Shown here: in pieces, positions 6,729 to 14,049 of the stretch
Layout of the letters: each line of letters opens with the position of its first letter
Numbering within the stretch: the stretch's first letter is position 1
Virus record (IMG/VR): IMGVR_UViG_3300022905_000070
Coordinates: 1 to 22,000 of that record
Origin: a virus
DNA length: 22,000 nt
Reading direction: 5' to 3' (one strand)
Notes under the pieces: model-generated
What the model was told of the DNA's origin: nothing
The model's database searches: none
Seen by the model: the letters and a program-made list of their open reading frames with translations, nothing else
Position numbers and translations under genes: made by a program

Positions 6729-8948
6729 ATGGCTACACCGAATGTAGACACACGTGAATTTTTGTCCCAAACGAAATTTTATGATGGATATTCGCGCTTT
6801 AAAGAAGAAGGAAATGGCGGCTATGAGTCATGGGAAGAGGCTGTAGATCGTGTTATTTCAATGCACGAAGAAAATTTTTCAGAATATGAAAAAGATTTAA
6901 GGCCATATTTAGAAGAAGCTCGTACCGCATATCATGAGCAAAGAGTACTTGGAGCTCAGCGCGCACTACAATTTGGTGGTGATTCGTTAATGAAGCATCA
7001 AATGAGAATGTATAATTGTACTTCATCGTATGCGGATCGTCCTGCATTTTTTGGTGAATTTTTTTATATTTTATTATGCGGTGCTGGTGCAGGATTTTCT
7101 GTACAAAACCACCATATTTCAAAACTACCTAAGATCCAACAAAGGACAAAGCAAGCTAAAGGCTATATTGTAGAGGATTCGATTGAAGGTTGGGCTTCTG
7201 CATTGGATGTTCTTATGTCCTCTTATTTTGTCGGTGGCGGTAAACATCCGGATTACGAGGGTAGAAGAGTCTTTTTTGATCTTACTCATATTCGTCCAAA
7301 AGGCGCTAAGATCTCTGGTGGATTTAAGGCTCCTGGCCCAGAAGGTTTACGTCGTTCACTTGATAAAATTGAATTGATTCTACAAAGTCTTGTAATTGAT
7401 TCAAAAGAACCAGTTAAAATACGACCTATTACTGTATATGATATTTGTATGCATGCTGCTGATGCAGTTCTTTCTGGTGGTGTTCGTCGTTCTGCAACCA
7501 TTTGTCTTTTTTCACCAGAAGATGATGAGATGATGAATGCTAAAACAGGCAATTGGTTTATGGATAATCCTCAGCGTGGCCGCAGTAATAACTCTGCAGT
7601 AATTGTCCGTGATGAAGCTACTCCTGAAATGTTTGCAAAGATTATGGAGTCTGTGAAATCATTTGGTGAACCAGGTTTCTATTTTACTACATCAAAAGAA
7701 CATACAACTAATCCTTGTGTTGAAATTGGAATGTTCCCACAATACGAAGGTGAATCAGGTTGGCAAGGCTGTAACCTCACCGAGATTAATGGTGGCTCGT
7801 GTAAAACCGAAGAAGATTTCTATAAGGCATGCCGTGCAGGTGCTATCTTAGGTACATTACAAGCCAGTTATACAGATTTTAAATTTCTATCACCAGTTTC
7901 AAAGAAAATTTTTGATAGAGAAGCATTGCTAGGTGTATCAATTACTGGTTGGATGAACAATCCTGATATTCTTTTTAATGAAAAAATTTTAGAAAAGGGA
8001 GCCAAGATTGTCAAGGATATCAATAAGAAAGTTGCCAACATTATTGGTATTAATCCTGCTGCTCGGACTACTTGTGTTAAGCCCAGTGGCAATGCTTCCG
8101 TATTACTTCAAACTGCTTCCGGCATACATGCCGAGCATAGCCCTATGTACATCCGTAATATCCAAATGAATAAAGAATCTGAGATTACACAGGCTATTAT
8201 TAAGTCAAATCCATATATGGTAGAAGAATCAGTATGGTCTGCTAATGGTACTGATGTTGTAATTTCATTTCCTATTATTCCTAATAAAGGTTCAATGTAT
8301 AAAGATGAACTTTATGGGGTAAAACATTTAGAATTAGTAGCAAAAGCTCAAAAACATTGGGTTATTGCTGGTACAAATGAAGAACTTTGTGCAGATAAAG
8401 GTGTACGACACAATGTATCTAATACAATCATTGTTGACGATTGGGATGCTGTAGAAAAATATGTATTCGAAAATCGCTATTCATTCTCTGGTATTTCGTT
8501 TTTAAGCATGTCTGGCGATAAGGACTATAATCAGGCACCAAACACTGCAGTGATTGATGAAAAACAAATGATTCGTAAATACGGACCGTCTGCAATCTTT
8601 GCTTCAGGTCTTGTAGTAGATGCAATGAAAGTATTCCCGAATCTATGGGATGCATGTTCTACTGCACAGGGTTATGGCTTGGATATCACACTTGAATCAT
8701 CAGAAAATTCTGCAAGACAGGATTGGGTAAGACGATTTGAAAACTTTGCAAATAACTATTTGAAAGGTGATATGAAAAAAGCAGAACACTGCTTGAAGGA
8801 TGCATATCTTTTCCATAAGTGGAATAAGATTCAACAGAATCTGAAACCGATTAATTGGAATGAAGATCTTACAGAACAGGTATTTACTGATGTAGATACT
8901 ATGGGTGCTGCAGCATGTGCTGGAGGTGCCTGTGAGATTGACTTTTAA
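6729..8948 (+). CDS. nrdJ: Class II (adenosylcobalamin-dependent) ribonucleoside-triphosphate reductase
   Basis: This monomeric RNR of 739 residues, the same length as the Lactobacillus leichmannii enzyme, converts ribonucleotides to deoxyribonucleotides for phage DNA synthesis. Cys97 (YNCTSS) fits one active-site redox Cys. NPCVE around Cys330 fits the thiyl-radical Cys with its Asn and Glu partners, and GCNLTE at Cys348 the second redox Cys. The C-terminal pair Cys730/Cys735 (CAGGAC) fits the swinging-arm reductant. Other segments such as GAGAGFSV and GGVRRSATI support the barrel. Class II enzymes need vitamin B12 coenzyme and no oxygen, so host cobalamin is implied. A promoter sits in the 126-bp gap upstream, GAGG precedes the ATG, and the stop overlaps the next ATG (TAATG). 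Confidence 0.95.
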   Translation: MATPNVDTREFLSQTKFYDGYSRFKEEGNGGYESWEEAVDRVISMHEENFSEYEKDLRPYLEEARTAYHEQRVLGAQRALQFGGDSLMKHQMRMYNCTSSYADRPAFFGEFFYILLCGAGAGFSVQNHHISKLPKIQQRTKQAKGYIVEDSIEGWASALDVLMSSYFVGGGKHPDYEGRRVFFDLTHIRPKGAKISGGFKAPGPEGLRRSLDKIELILQSLVIDSKEPVKIRPITVYDICMHAADAVLSGGVRRSATICLFSPEDDEMMNAKTGNWFMDNPQRGRSNNSAVIVRDEATPEMFAKIMESVKSFGEPGFYFTTSKEHTTNPCVEIGMFPQYEGESGWQGCNLTEINGGSCKTEEDFYKACRAGAILGTLQASYTDFKFLSPVSKKIFDREALLGVSITGWMNNPDILFNEKILEKGAKIVKDINKKVANIIGINPAARTTCVKPSGNASVLLQTASGIHAEHSPMYIRNIQMNKESEITQAIIKSNPYMVEESVWSANGTDVVISFPIIPNKGSMYKDELYGVKHLELVAKAQKHWVIAGTNEELCADKGVRHNVSNTIIVDDWDAVEKYVFENRYSFSGISFLSMSGDKDYNQAPNTAVIDEKQMIRKYGPSAIFASGLVVDAMKVFPNLWDACSTAQGYGLDITLESSENSARQDWVRRFENFANNYLKGDMKKAEHCLKDAYLFHKWNKIQQNLKPINWNEDLTEQVFTDVDTMGAAACAGGACEIDF

Positions 8949-9091
8949 TGGAAAATGAATATCGTATCGAATGTGAAGAGTGCTATAGTGTTACTATAAT
9001 ACTCTGTGAGGGCGGAGAGAAACCAGAATTCTGCCCAATTTGCGGCCGTCGAGCAGAAGTGGAGGATATAAGTAATGAAAACTTTGACTAA
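8948..9091 (+). CDS. Zinc-ribbon miniprotein coupled to nrdJ (47 aa)
   Basis: The start overlaps the nrdJ stop (TAATG), implying translational coupling. The 47-residue product has two CxxC knuckles: Cys9-Cys12 (CEEC) and Cys29-Cys32 (CPICG), a spacing typical of a zinc ribbon, followed by an acidic tail. I cannot assign a family beyond that. Being co-translated with an enzyme that depends on cysteine redox chemistry, it might be a small regulator or reductant partner, but a nucleic-acid-binding role is equally possible. It is too short for common gene-length cut-offs; the paired knuckles and tight coupling make it credible. Confidence 0.75.
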   Translation: MENEYRIECEECYSVTIILCEGGEKPEFCPICGRRAEVEDISNENFD

Positions 9092-9203
9092 TTTCATTAT
9101 AAAATTATTTAAAATTAAAGAAGCAAAGATTCCTGGTTATTTAGGAAGGGATATGGCACAACATAGAGTTCATACCACAAAATATGAGGATCTATGTAAA
9201 TAA
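9075..9203 (+). CDS. Small basic unknown protein (42 aa)
   Basis: It starts inside the zinc-ribbon gene (17-nt overlap) with GGAGG at 9061-9065, 9 nt before the ATG. The product begins with a short amphipathic segment (MKTLTNFIIKLFKIK) and ends RVHTTKYEDLCK. No family is recognised. The strong ribosome site and compact overlap support translation; function is unknown. Confidence 0.55.
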   Translation: MKTLTNFIIKLFKIKEAKIPGYLGRDMAQHRVHTTKYEDLCK

Positions 9204-9214
9204 TATATAACTAT

Positions 9215-9643
9215 ATGTGGTTATACAATGAACAACCTTACGATGAAACCCCAGATGAGTACCAGGGATTTGTGTATCTTATCACAGAACTGGATACAAA
9301 CAAAAAGTATATCGGTAAAAAGAACTTCTGGCGGCCTAAGATATTACCAAAGAATAGCAAGAGATCTCGACGGCAAAGAACCAGAGTCGAGTCTGACTGG
9401 CGAGAATATTATGGATCTAATAAAGAACTTCAAGTACTCGTTGAACAGCGAGGGCAAGATTGTTACAAAAGAGAAATCCTAAGACTTTGTAAGACAAAAG
9501 GTGAGATGTCTTATTATGAAGCTAAATTACAATTTGACTATGACGTCTTATTAAGAGACGACTATTACAACGAGTTTATAGGATGCAAAATTCATTCGAG
9601 ACATTTACCCAAAGACTTATTAGTTATTACGGAGACCGACTAG
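9215..9643 (+). CDS. GIY-YIG endonuclease, SegE-like
   Basis: The 142-residue protein shows the GIY-YIG layout: a GIY-equivalent beta strand (GFVYLI, 18-23), YIG in KKYIGKKNFW (30-39), a basic stretch, WREYYGSNKEL (62-72) and the probable catalytic Glu102 in YEAKLQFD. It best fits the SegE-type phage GIY-YIG nucleases, related to T4 homing endonucleases that cut DNA and spread their own gene. It lies in a gap between nrdJ and RNase H, a typical homing site. I chose the ATG at 9215, although no clear ribosome site precedes it; an ATG at 9228 belongs to another frame. It could instead be a domesticated nuclease. Confidence 0.8.
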   Translation: MWLYNEQPYDETPDEYQGFVYLITELDTNKKYIGKKNFWRPKILPKNSKRSRRQRTRVESDWREYYGSNKELQVLVEQRGQDCYKREILRLCKTKGEMSYYEAKLQFDYDVLLRDDYYNEFIGCKIHSRHLPKDLLVITETD

Positions 9644-9693
9644 CGGATCCTGAATTGTATCCTGAAGTTTTTTCATATCAAGTGAAAATATTT

Positions 9694-9730
9694 GTGTACA
9701 TTTACGGAAAAGCGTGATATAATAATCCTA
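9694..9730 (+). promoter_or_regulatory. GTGTACATTT-type promoter upstream of RNase H
   Basis: GTGTACA at 9694-9700, continuing as GTGTACATTT; 17-nt spacer; TATAAT at 9718-9723 with an extended -10 TG at 9715-9716; predicted +1 A9730. The leader to the ATG at 9753 is 23 nt and contains AGGAG. Confidence 0.88.
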
Positions 9731-9752
9731 TAATAAAAGTAGGAGCTATAAT

Positions 9753-10598
9753 ATGATTCTTGTCGATTTTTCTGGTATTGCAATTGCCACAATTGCTGTT
9801 AATAAAGTCAATGACGAAAACATGCTACGTCATATGATACTTAATTCTCTACGTATGTACAATAAGAAATTTCGTAGTGAATACGGTCAGATGATTCTTG
9901 CGTGTGACCACTCTAGCTGGCGTCGTGATTACTTCCCTCAATACAAAGCAAATCGTCGTAAAGGTCGTGACGATTCTGATTTCGATTGGGCAGAAGCATT
10001 TCGTATTATGCATAAAGTCAAAGACGAAATCAAAGAAAATTTTCCTTACAAAGTTCTTCATATCGAAGGTTGCGAAGCCGATGATATCATCGGTACAATG
10101 GTAGAACACACACAGGAATTCGGTCAGTACGAAGAGGTAATGATCGTATCATCTGACAAGGATTTCCTACAGTTACAGCAATATAACAATGTACGTCAAT
10201 GGTCTCATATGCAGAAGAAAGAGCTCAAAGATCCTACACCTAAAGTTAATCTTATTGATAAGATTCTTAGTGGCGATGCTGGTGATGGTATACCAAATGT
10301 CTTATCACATGACGATACATTTGTCAACGGTGAACGGCAAACGCCACTATCAAAGAAGAAGAAACAAGCTATTATTGAAGATCTTGCTGATGGTGAATTG
10401 CTCTATGCTGCTTCTTGGTATCGTAATTACTGTCGTAATGAAAAGCTTATCGATCTTTCTAAAACTCCGGATGAGTTGCGTGAAAAGATAATCGATGAAT
10501 TTTGGATTACCGAAACTGATAAAAGGTCTCGTGTATTTCCTTATCTTATAAATAATAATATGAAAATGCTGATTGAATCCGTGGAGGAATTTTTATAA
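9753..10598 (+). CDS. rnh: T4-type RNase H (5'-3' flap/RNA primer exonuclease)
   Basis: At 281 residues this is close to T4 RNase H (305). It has the FEN/PIN-type acidic set: Asp5 (ILVDFSG), Asp52 with ACDHSSWRRDYFPQYKANRR, Glu108/Asp110/Asp111 (GCEADDIIG), Asp135/Asp137 (SSDKDFLQL) and Asp175/Asp178 (GDAGDGIPN). The enzyme removes RNA primers and flaps from Okazaki fragments in the cytoplasm. AGGAG precedes the ATG and a family promoter lies 23 nt upstream of it. In T4 rnh is followed by dsbA and gene 33; here a different small protein follows immediately after the stop. Confidence 0.92.
   Translation: MILVDFSGIAIATIAVNKVNDENMLRHMILNSLRMYNKKFRSEYGQMILACDHSSWRRDYFPQYKANRRKGRDDSDFDWAEAFRIMHKVKDEIKENFPYKVLHIEGCEADDIIGTMVEHTQEFGQYEEVMIVSSDKDFLQLQQYNNVRQWSHMQKKELKDPTPKVNLIDKILSGDAGDGIPNVLSHDDTFVNGERQTPLSKKKKQAIIEDLADGELLYAASWYRNYCRNEKLIDLSKTPDELREKIIDEFWITETDKRSRVFPYLINNNMKMLIESVEEFL
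10547..10554 (+). promoter_or_regulatory. Possible late-promoter octamer inside the 3' end of rnh
   Basis: TATAAATA lies about 45 nt before the next ATG, leaving a leader of about 39 nt with GGAGG. The octamer is expected by chance a few times in DNA this AT-rich, so the assignment depends on position only. Confidence 0.35.
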
Positions 10599-11018
10599 AT
10601 GGCAAAGTATGTTTTTGAAGTTTTGCAAGAAGCTGCAAAGCAAAAATTAAAAGAAGACAAGATTCGTATTTTAAAAGAAAATGAATCTTGGGCACTTAAA
10701 GATGTTTTACGTGGCACATTTGATTCTGGTGTTGTATGGAATTTGCCTGCTGGCGAAGTGCCTTATACACCAGCAGAACCTCATAACCATCCCGCGAACT
10801 TGCTTCGTGAGAATGTAAGATTTAAGTATTGTGTAAAAGGAATTAAAGAATCCGATGATATGCCAGCATATAAGAGAGAAAGAATCTTTCTAGGCATGCT
10901 TGAATCTGTCCATCCAAAAGATGCTGAGATACTCGTCTCAATGATTAATAAAAAACCACCTAAATACATTACAAGGCCAATCGTAGAGGAGGCTTTTCCA
11001 GGCTTGCTCATGGATTAA
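10599..11018 (+). CDS. Conserved-looking T4-like phage protein, possibly DUF6433 type (139 aa)
   Basis: It begins directly after the rnh stop with GGAGG at 10583-10587. The 139-residue soluble protein has an N-terminal helix (FEVLQEAAKQKLKEDKIRIL), then ALKDVLRGTFDSGVVWNLP and a Pro-rich VPYTPAEPHNHPANLL, ending with a helical RERIFLGMLESVHPKDAEIL and IVEEAFPGLL. I associate this pattern with a protein family, probably DUF6433, that recurs next to rnh in marine T4-like phages. Its biochemical function is unknown to me. In T4 this position is held by dsbA and gene 33, late transcription factors, so a role in replication or transcription coupling is possible but unsupported by motifs. Confidence 0.75.
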   Translation: MAKYVFEVLQEAAKQKLKEDKIRILKENESWALKDVLRGTFDSGVVWNLPAGEVPYTPAEPHNHPANLLRENVRFKYCVKGIKESDDMPAYKRERIFLGMLESVHPKDAEILVSMINKKPPKYITRPIVEEAFPGLLMD

Positions 11019-11039
11019 CTCTAACAAGTAGGGGACTGT

Positions 11040-11270
11040 ATGCACCCGCAACTCAAACCGTTAAAACAAAAGAGACTGTACCGCCAACTAATTGATAAGA
11101 AAGAAAATAGAGTAGATAAGAGAATAAAATTATATCTTATCAATGAAAATTGGCTAAAAATAAGAAAACAAAAGGACAGACGGAAACGGAGAGTATTAAT
11201 GAGATTATGGAAAATACGACAAGAATATTTAATGAGAACAGGACAATTGCCTATGCCCACTTTACAATGA
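11040..11270 (+). CDS. Small, very basic unknown protein (76 aa)
   Basis: AGGGGA at 11030-11035 precedes the ATG by 4 nt. The 76-residue product is dominated by Lys and Arg (KQKRLYRQLIDKKENRVDKR, KQKDRRKRRVLMRLWKIRQE) with few acidic residues and is predicted helical, so it would bind nucleic acid or an acidic partner. No family is recognised. The antisense frame is also open here (11021-11260), which lowers certainty, but the gene fills a gap in the + strand operon and has a plausible ribosome site. Confidence 0.5.
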   Translation: MHPQLKPLKQKRLYRQLIDKKENRVDKRIKLYLINENWLKIRKQKDRRKRRVLMRLWKIRQEYLMRTGQLPMPTLQ

Positions 11271-11285
11271 TAGGTAAAAATAACT

Positions 11286-11322
11286 GTTTACAAATTAGGT
11301 GATTGAGGTTATAATTATATTA
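11286..11322 (+). promoter_or_regulatory. Sigma70-like promoter with predicted +1 on the ATG (leaderless)
   Basis: GTTTACA at 11286-11292, 17-nt spacer, TATAAT at 11310-11315. The spacing that puts +1 on a conserved A in the other six promoters falls here on A11322, the first base of the next gene's ATG. Confidence 0.72.
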
Positions 11323-11888
11323 TGAATATTTTTATTTTACACGAAGATCCTGCTGTCGCAGCTCAAATGCAGTGTGACAAGCATGTACCTAAGATGGTGG
11401 TGGAAAGTGCTCAAATGCTTTCCACTGCCCATCGTATTCTCGATGGTACTGTACAAATCGGGCCATCAAAATCTGGCAAGCGTATGGTTAAACACTACCG
11501 TTTGTTCGATGATCCTGAGATGGACCAAATTCTATACAAAGCAGTTCACTACAAGCATCCTTGTACAGTGTGGACAACGGAATCCTCTGACAATTACCTA
11601 TGGCATTGGAAACATTTCGAAGCTCTATGCGAGGAATTCTATTACCGTTTTGGTAAGATACATAAATCAAGCGAACTAAAAAGTCCGCTATGGTCATTAC
11701 CACACAATATACCTAAGGGCGGTATGACACCATTTAAACTTGCAATGCAATCAAATCCAGAATGTATGTTCAAAGATCCGATTAAATCTTATCGTGCATT
11801 CTATCAGACTAAACAAGATCGTTTTAAAATGGCATGGGAAAAAACTAGGCCTAAACCATATTGGTTCGAACATAAGGAAGTATGTTAA
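11322..11888 (+). CDS. Conserved-looking phage protein, HxDP/CDKH type (188 aa), possibly leaderless
   Basis: The 188-residue protein begins MNIFILHEDPAVAAQMQCDK and continues HVPKMVVESAQMLSTAHRIL, a start I recognise from unnamed proteins of marine T4-like phages. Later segments include KHPCTVWTTESSDNYLWHWK and a C-terminal YRAFYQTKQ with KPYWFEH. Repeated His, Cys and Trp positions suggest a metal or nucleic-acid site, but no known catalytic motif is evident and I assign no function. There is no ribosome site at normal distance: GAGG at 11305-11308 is 13 nt from the ATG and lies within the promoter spacer. The stop overlaps the next ATG (TAATG). Confidence 0.85.
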   Translation: MNIFILHEDPAVAAQMQCDKHVPKMVVESAQMLSTAHRILDGTVQIGPSKSGKRMVKHYRLFDDPEMDQILYKAVHYKHPCTVWTTESSDNYLWHWKHFEALCEEFYYRFGKIHKSSELKSPLWSLPHNIPKGGMTPFKLAMQSNPECMFKDPIKSYRAFYQTKQDRFKMAWEKTRPKPYWFEHKEVC

Positions 11889-12061
11889 TGGATAAACTAG
11901 ATTATTTAGAAGTACTATATAAAGAAATTGAGCACGCAAAATCATGTATACGACCTCATGACACTGGGCATATTAGTACTGCTATTGGTTGGATGACTCA
12001 GCGAGTATCAGAAGTAAAGGATGAAATTCGAAATGCCAGTGTACACACTAAAAGATCTTAA
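11888..12061 (+). CDS. Small HDTGH-motif protein (57 aa)
   Basis: Start and preceding stop overlap (TAATG), so translation is probably coupled. The 57-residue product is helical (LDYLEVLYKEIEHAKSCI) with a central PHDTGHISTAIGWM and a C-terminal helix (RVSEVKDEIRN). The HDTGH block looks like the conserved core of a small protein seen in marine myoviruses, but I have no functional name for it. A metal-binding role for its His and Asp residues is only a guess. Its 3' end overlaps the next gene. Confidence 0.72.
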   Translation: MDKLDYLEVLYKEIEHAKSCIRPHDTGHISTAIGWMTQRVSEVKDEIRNASVHTKRS

Positions 12062-12269
12062 AACACAAGTTGAATGGGATATTAGTTGTTCTTATAAAGA
12101 ATTGCAAGAATTATTAGATGCTCAAGAAAATGTAATAAGAGTTTTAACTCCTCCGCATTTTACGTCTTCGACTGCAACTCATGCCAATTCTAAAACAAGC
12201 GATGGATGGAAAGATTTGTTAGGTAGAATTGATAAAGGTGCTGGTCGTCGAAGCAATATTAAAAAATGA
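12033..12269 (+). CDS. FmdB-like phage protein lacking zinc cysteines
   Basis: I start at the ATG at 12033 (MPVYTLKDLKTQVEWDISCS) because FmdB-like proteins begin MPxYxF; an upstream in-frame ATG at 12021 would add four residues. AAGGA at 12017-12021 is 11 nt away. The 78-residue protein has the family order: short beta start, SYKELQELLDAQENVIRV, a Pro/Ser turn, then DGWKDLLGRIDKG, the helical tail seen in phage members. Cellular FmdB proteins carry CxxC zinc-ribbon cysteines; here they are absent, as I recall for many T4-like relatives. A regulatory role is suggested by the family name only. The stop overlaps the next start (ATGA). Confidence 0.68.
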   Translation: MPVYTLKDLKTQVEWDISCSYKELQELLDAQENVIRVLTPPHFTSSTATHANSKTSDGWKDLLGRIDKGAGRRSNIKK

Positions 12270-12943
12270 AAAAGGAATTTAAACATGAAACAGTGGATCT
12301 CGGATATGATGATTTGGTTGCAAACACACAGTCAACAGGTAGGACTTATACTACTCCTGATGGTCGCAAGTATCCTAGCATTACAACAGTCTTAAGTATT
12401 CTTAGTGAAGAAAGCATTGCTAAATGGAGGGCTCGTGTAGGGGACGAGGAAGCAAATAAGATCGGTCAGCGCGCTGCTGGTCGTGGAACCCTAGTACATT
12501 CTATCGTTGAAAGGTATTTGTTAAATGAAGATACTACTGAATTCCTTCCGCACATTAGACAATCTCTCGAAAATCTTCGTCCGATCCTTGATGAAAGACT
12601 TGGAACGATATATGGTCTTGAGGTACCCCTTTATTCTTCTCATCTTGGGCTTGCTGGCAGAGTCGATTGTGTCGCTGAGTTTGATGGTGTACCATCTATT
12701 GTAGACTTTAAGACTTCTAAAAGAGTTAAGAAAAAAGAATGGATTACCAATTACTTTGCTCAGATGGCGGGATATGCTGTCATGTGGGAAGAAAGAACTG
12801 GTATACCCATCACAAACACTGTGGTTATCATGGATGTAGATGATAATGAACCTCTCGTCTTTAAAGAACACCGTGATAACCATATCCAATTCCTTATCGA
12901 TACTAAAAAAGAATATGACAGGCGTAAATTATTTTTCTCTTAA
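12266..12943 (+). CDS. RecB-like PD-(D/E)XK exonuclease
   Basis: This 225-residue protein has the RecB/MGME1-type nuclease order: GTLVHSIVERYL (motif I His and Glu region), LAGRVDCVAEFDG with the metal-binding Asp, SIVDFKTSKR with the Asp-x-Lys pair, and YFAQMAGYAVMW, the Gln-Tyr helix motif. An early GRKYPSITTVLSI segment is also common in this group. It should be a Mg2+-dependent DNA exonuclease acting in replication, recombination or host DNA degradation. The start ATG overlaps the previous stop (ATGA), so it is coupled to the FmdB-like gene. A promoter-bearing gap follows. Confidence 0.87.
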   Translation: MKKEFKHETVDLGYDDLVANTQSTGRTYTTPDGRKYPSITTVLSILSEESIAKWRARVGDEEANKIGQRAAGRGTLVHSIVERYLLNEDTTEFLPHIRQSLENLRPILDERLGTIYGLEVPLYSSHLGLAGRVDCVAEFDGVPSIVDFKTSKRVKKKEWITNYFAQMAGYAVMWEERTGIPITNTVVIMDVDDNEPLVFKEHRDNHIQFLIDTKKEYDRRKLFFS

Positions 12944-12955
12944 GTGCATTTTATT

Positions 12956-12992
12956 GTGTACATTTACGTGAAAATAGTGTATAATATTACTA
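12956..12992 (+). promoter_or_regulatory. GTGTACATTT-type promoter upstream of the deoxyribonucleotidase
   Basis: GTGTACA at 12956-12962 (decamer GTGTACATTT), 17-nt spacer, TATAAT at 12980-12985, predicted +1 A12992 in CTATAA. It may also drive the long downstream glycan cassette, since no other promoter of this family is seen until 19353. Confidence 0.9.
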
Positions 12993-13013
12993 TAATTAAA
13001 GAGGAGATAAATT

Positions 13014-13547
13014 ATGACAGTATTTTTAGATATGGATGGTGTAATTGCCGATTTCTTCGGTGCTATCAGAGTTAGATTTGATGTTGACCATTGGAAATCC
13101 CTGAACGATAGAGAGGCAGCATTTGCTTCTCTACGAAATACGGATTGGTTTAATACACTTCCTAAATTTGCAGAATCAAATCGTATCGTTACCTTTGTTG
13201 AAGAAATCTCAAACGGTGATTGGGGTATCTGTTCTTCCCCACTCCGCGGTGATAGAGATAATTCAGCATATTGGAAGCGTCGTTGGTTAGAAAGAAATGG
13301 TTATGTTCCGCCACTTCAGGAGAATATGATCTTTACTTCTAACAAACATAAGTATGCTTGGAATAAACTTACTCGTAAACCAAACATCCTTGTGGATGAT
13401 AGACCAGATAATATCCAAAGATGGATTGATGCTGGTGGTATTGGTATTGTTTTTCAGACAGACCAAGATGATTTATTAACTTTATATGAAAAATTGGAGA
13501 TAGCAGTTGAACGTGCAAGAACTTTTGAACTTAAGGACGCGGTTTGA
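13014..13547 (+). CDS. 5'(3')-deoxyribonucleotidase (HAD superfamily)
   Basis: The 177-residue protein has the HAD signature FLDMDGVIADFFG (nucleophile Asp6, acid/base Asp8), the motif II region WGICSSPL and motif IV PNILVDDRPDNIQRW with paired Asp. Length and spacing match phage and bacterial 5'(3')-deoxyribonucleotidases (NT5C type), which remove phosphate from deoxynucleoside monophosphates and help balance the pools fed by the RNR. AGAGGAG precedes the ATG and a family promoter lies 22 nt upstream. The 3' end overlaps the next ORF by 41 nt. Confidence 0.88.
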   Translation: MTVFLDMDGVIADFFGAIRVRFDVDHWKSLNDREAAFASLRNTDWFNTLPKFAESNRIVTFVEEISNGDWGICSSPLRGDRDNSAYWKRRWLERNGYVPPLQENMIFTSNKHKYAWNKLTRKPNILVDDRPDNIQRWIDAGGIGIVFQTDQDDLLTLYEKLEIAVERARTFELKDAV

Positions 13548-13743
13548 AGAAACAGTCGAGGACTTTAAACTCGAACAGTACGGTTCTGATATAAATAGCC
13601 TTAAGTGGTTTGTGGAGAATGGACATAAGTCCAATTCACTTCGTAATGGATACCAAATGGCATTAGAGATTGCCGAAGCAATCATTACGGAGTACGAAAA
13701 TGGCGGAAGAGATCACAGAAGTAGGTTTTCATCCTGCAGATAG
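13507..13743 (+). CDS. Small unknown protein with non-ATG start (about 78 aa)
   Basis: The frame overlaps both neighbours. There is no ATG near its beginning; TTG at 13507, with TTGGAGA 8 nt upstream, or GTG at 13513, is the likely start. The helical product contains RFEETVEDFKLEQYGSDINS, LKWFVENGHKSNSLRNGYQM and ALEIAEAIITEYENG, which reads like a real folded protein, then a 17-residue tail where it overlaps the EF-hand gene. No family is recognised. A TATAAATA octamer lies inside it. Confidence 0.6.
   Translation: MNVQELLNLRTRFEETVEDFKLEQYGSDINSLKWFVENGHKSNSLRNGYQMALEIAEAIITEYENGGRDHRSRFSSCR
13590..13597 (+). promoter_or_regulatory. Possible late-promoter octamer upstream of the EF-hand gene
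   Basis: TATAAATA lies about 100 nt before the ATG at 13700, on the coding strand and within another ORF. This fits late expression of the membrane protein, but single octamers occur by chance in DNA this AT-rich. Confidence 0.35.
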
Positions 13744-14032
13744 CAACGGTGACGGAAAGGTCAGCGAAGCAGAAGAAAAGATGTACCTTGAGTTTAAGCG
13801 TAAAGAACTAGAAGATGCGGATGCAATGCGTGATGCACAGCGTAAGATGGCTTGGTTTAGTTTAGCAGGTATGCTACTATATCCAGCAATTGTATTGATT
13901 GCAGTGTTAGCTGGCGTTGATCAGGCTGCTAAGATCCTAGGTGATATGGCTGCAGTTTACTTTGTATCTGTTGCGGCTATTGTTGCTGCATTCTTTGGTG
14001 CACAAGCAATGGGTACAAAGCCTAAAAAATAA
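13700..14032 (+). CDS. EF-hand protein with two membrane helices
   Basis: GGAG at 13688-13691 supports the ATG at 13700 rather than 13670. The 110-residue protein carries a canonical 12-residue EF-hand loop, Asp14 to Glu25 (DSNGDGKVSEAE), then a charged helix (FKRKELEDADAMRDAQRK) and two membrane helices at about 51-72 and 83-103, ending KPKK. The loop has ligands at positions 1, 3, 5 and 12, as for Ca2+ binding. I recognise the overall pattern from unnamed marine T4-like phage proteins. Two helices, small size and a basic tail are also the layout of class II holins, so a Ca2+-responsive membrane or lysis role is possible. That part is inference. Confidence 0.82.
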   Translation: MAEEITEVGFHPADSNGDGKVSEAEEKMYLEFKRKELEDADAMRDAQRKMAWFSLAGMLLYPAIVLIAVLAGVDQAAKILGDMAAVYFVSVAAIVAAFFGAQAMGTKPKK

Positions 14033-14049
14033 ATTGAAAGAAGTTTGTT

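Noticed and set aside
9228-9482. Second + strand ORF inside the GIY-YIG gene
   Set aside because: The other frame has a clear nuclease motif set; this one has no recognisable pattern.
11021-11260. Antisense ORF over the small basic gene
   Set aside because: All recognised genes are on the + strand, and the antisense product shows no motif; kept only as a reason for lower confidence in the + gene.
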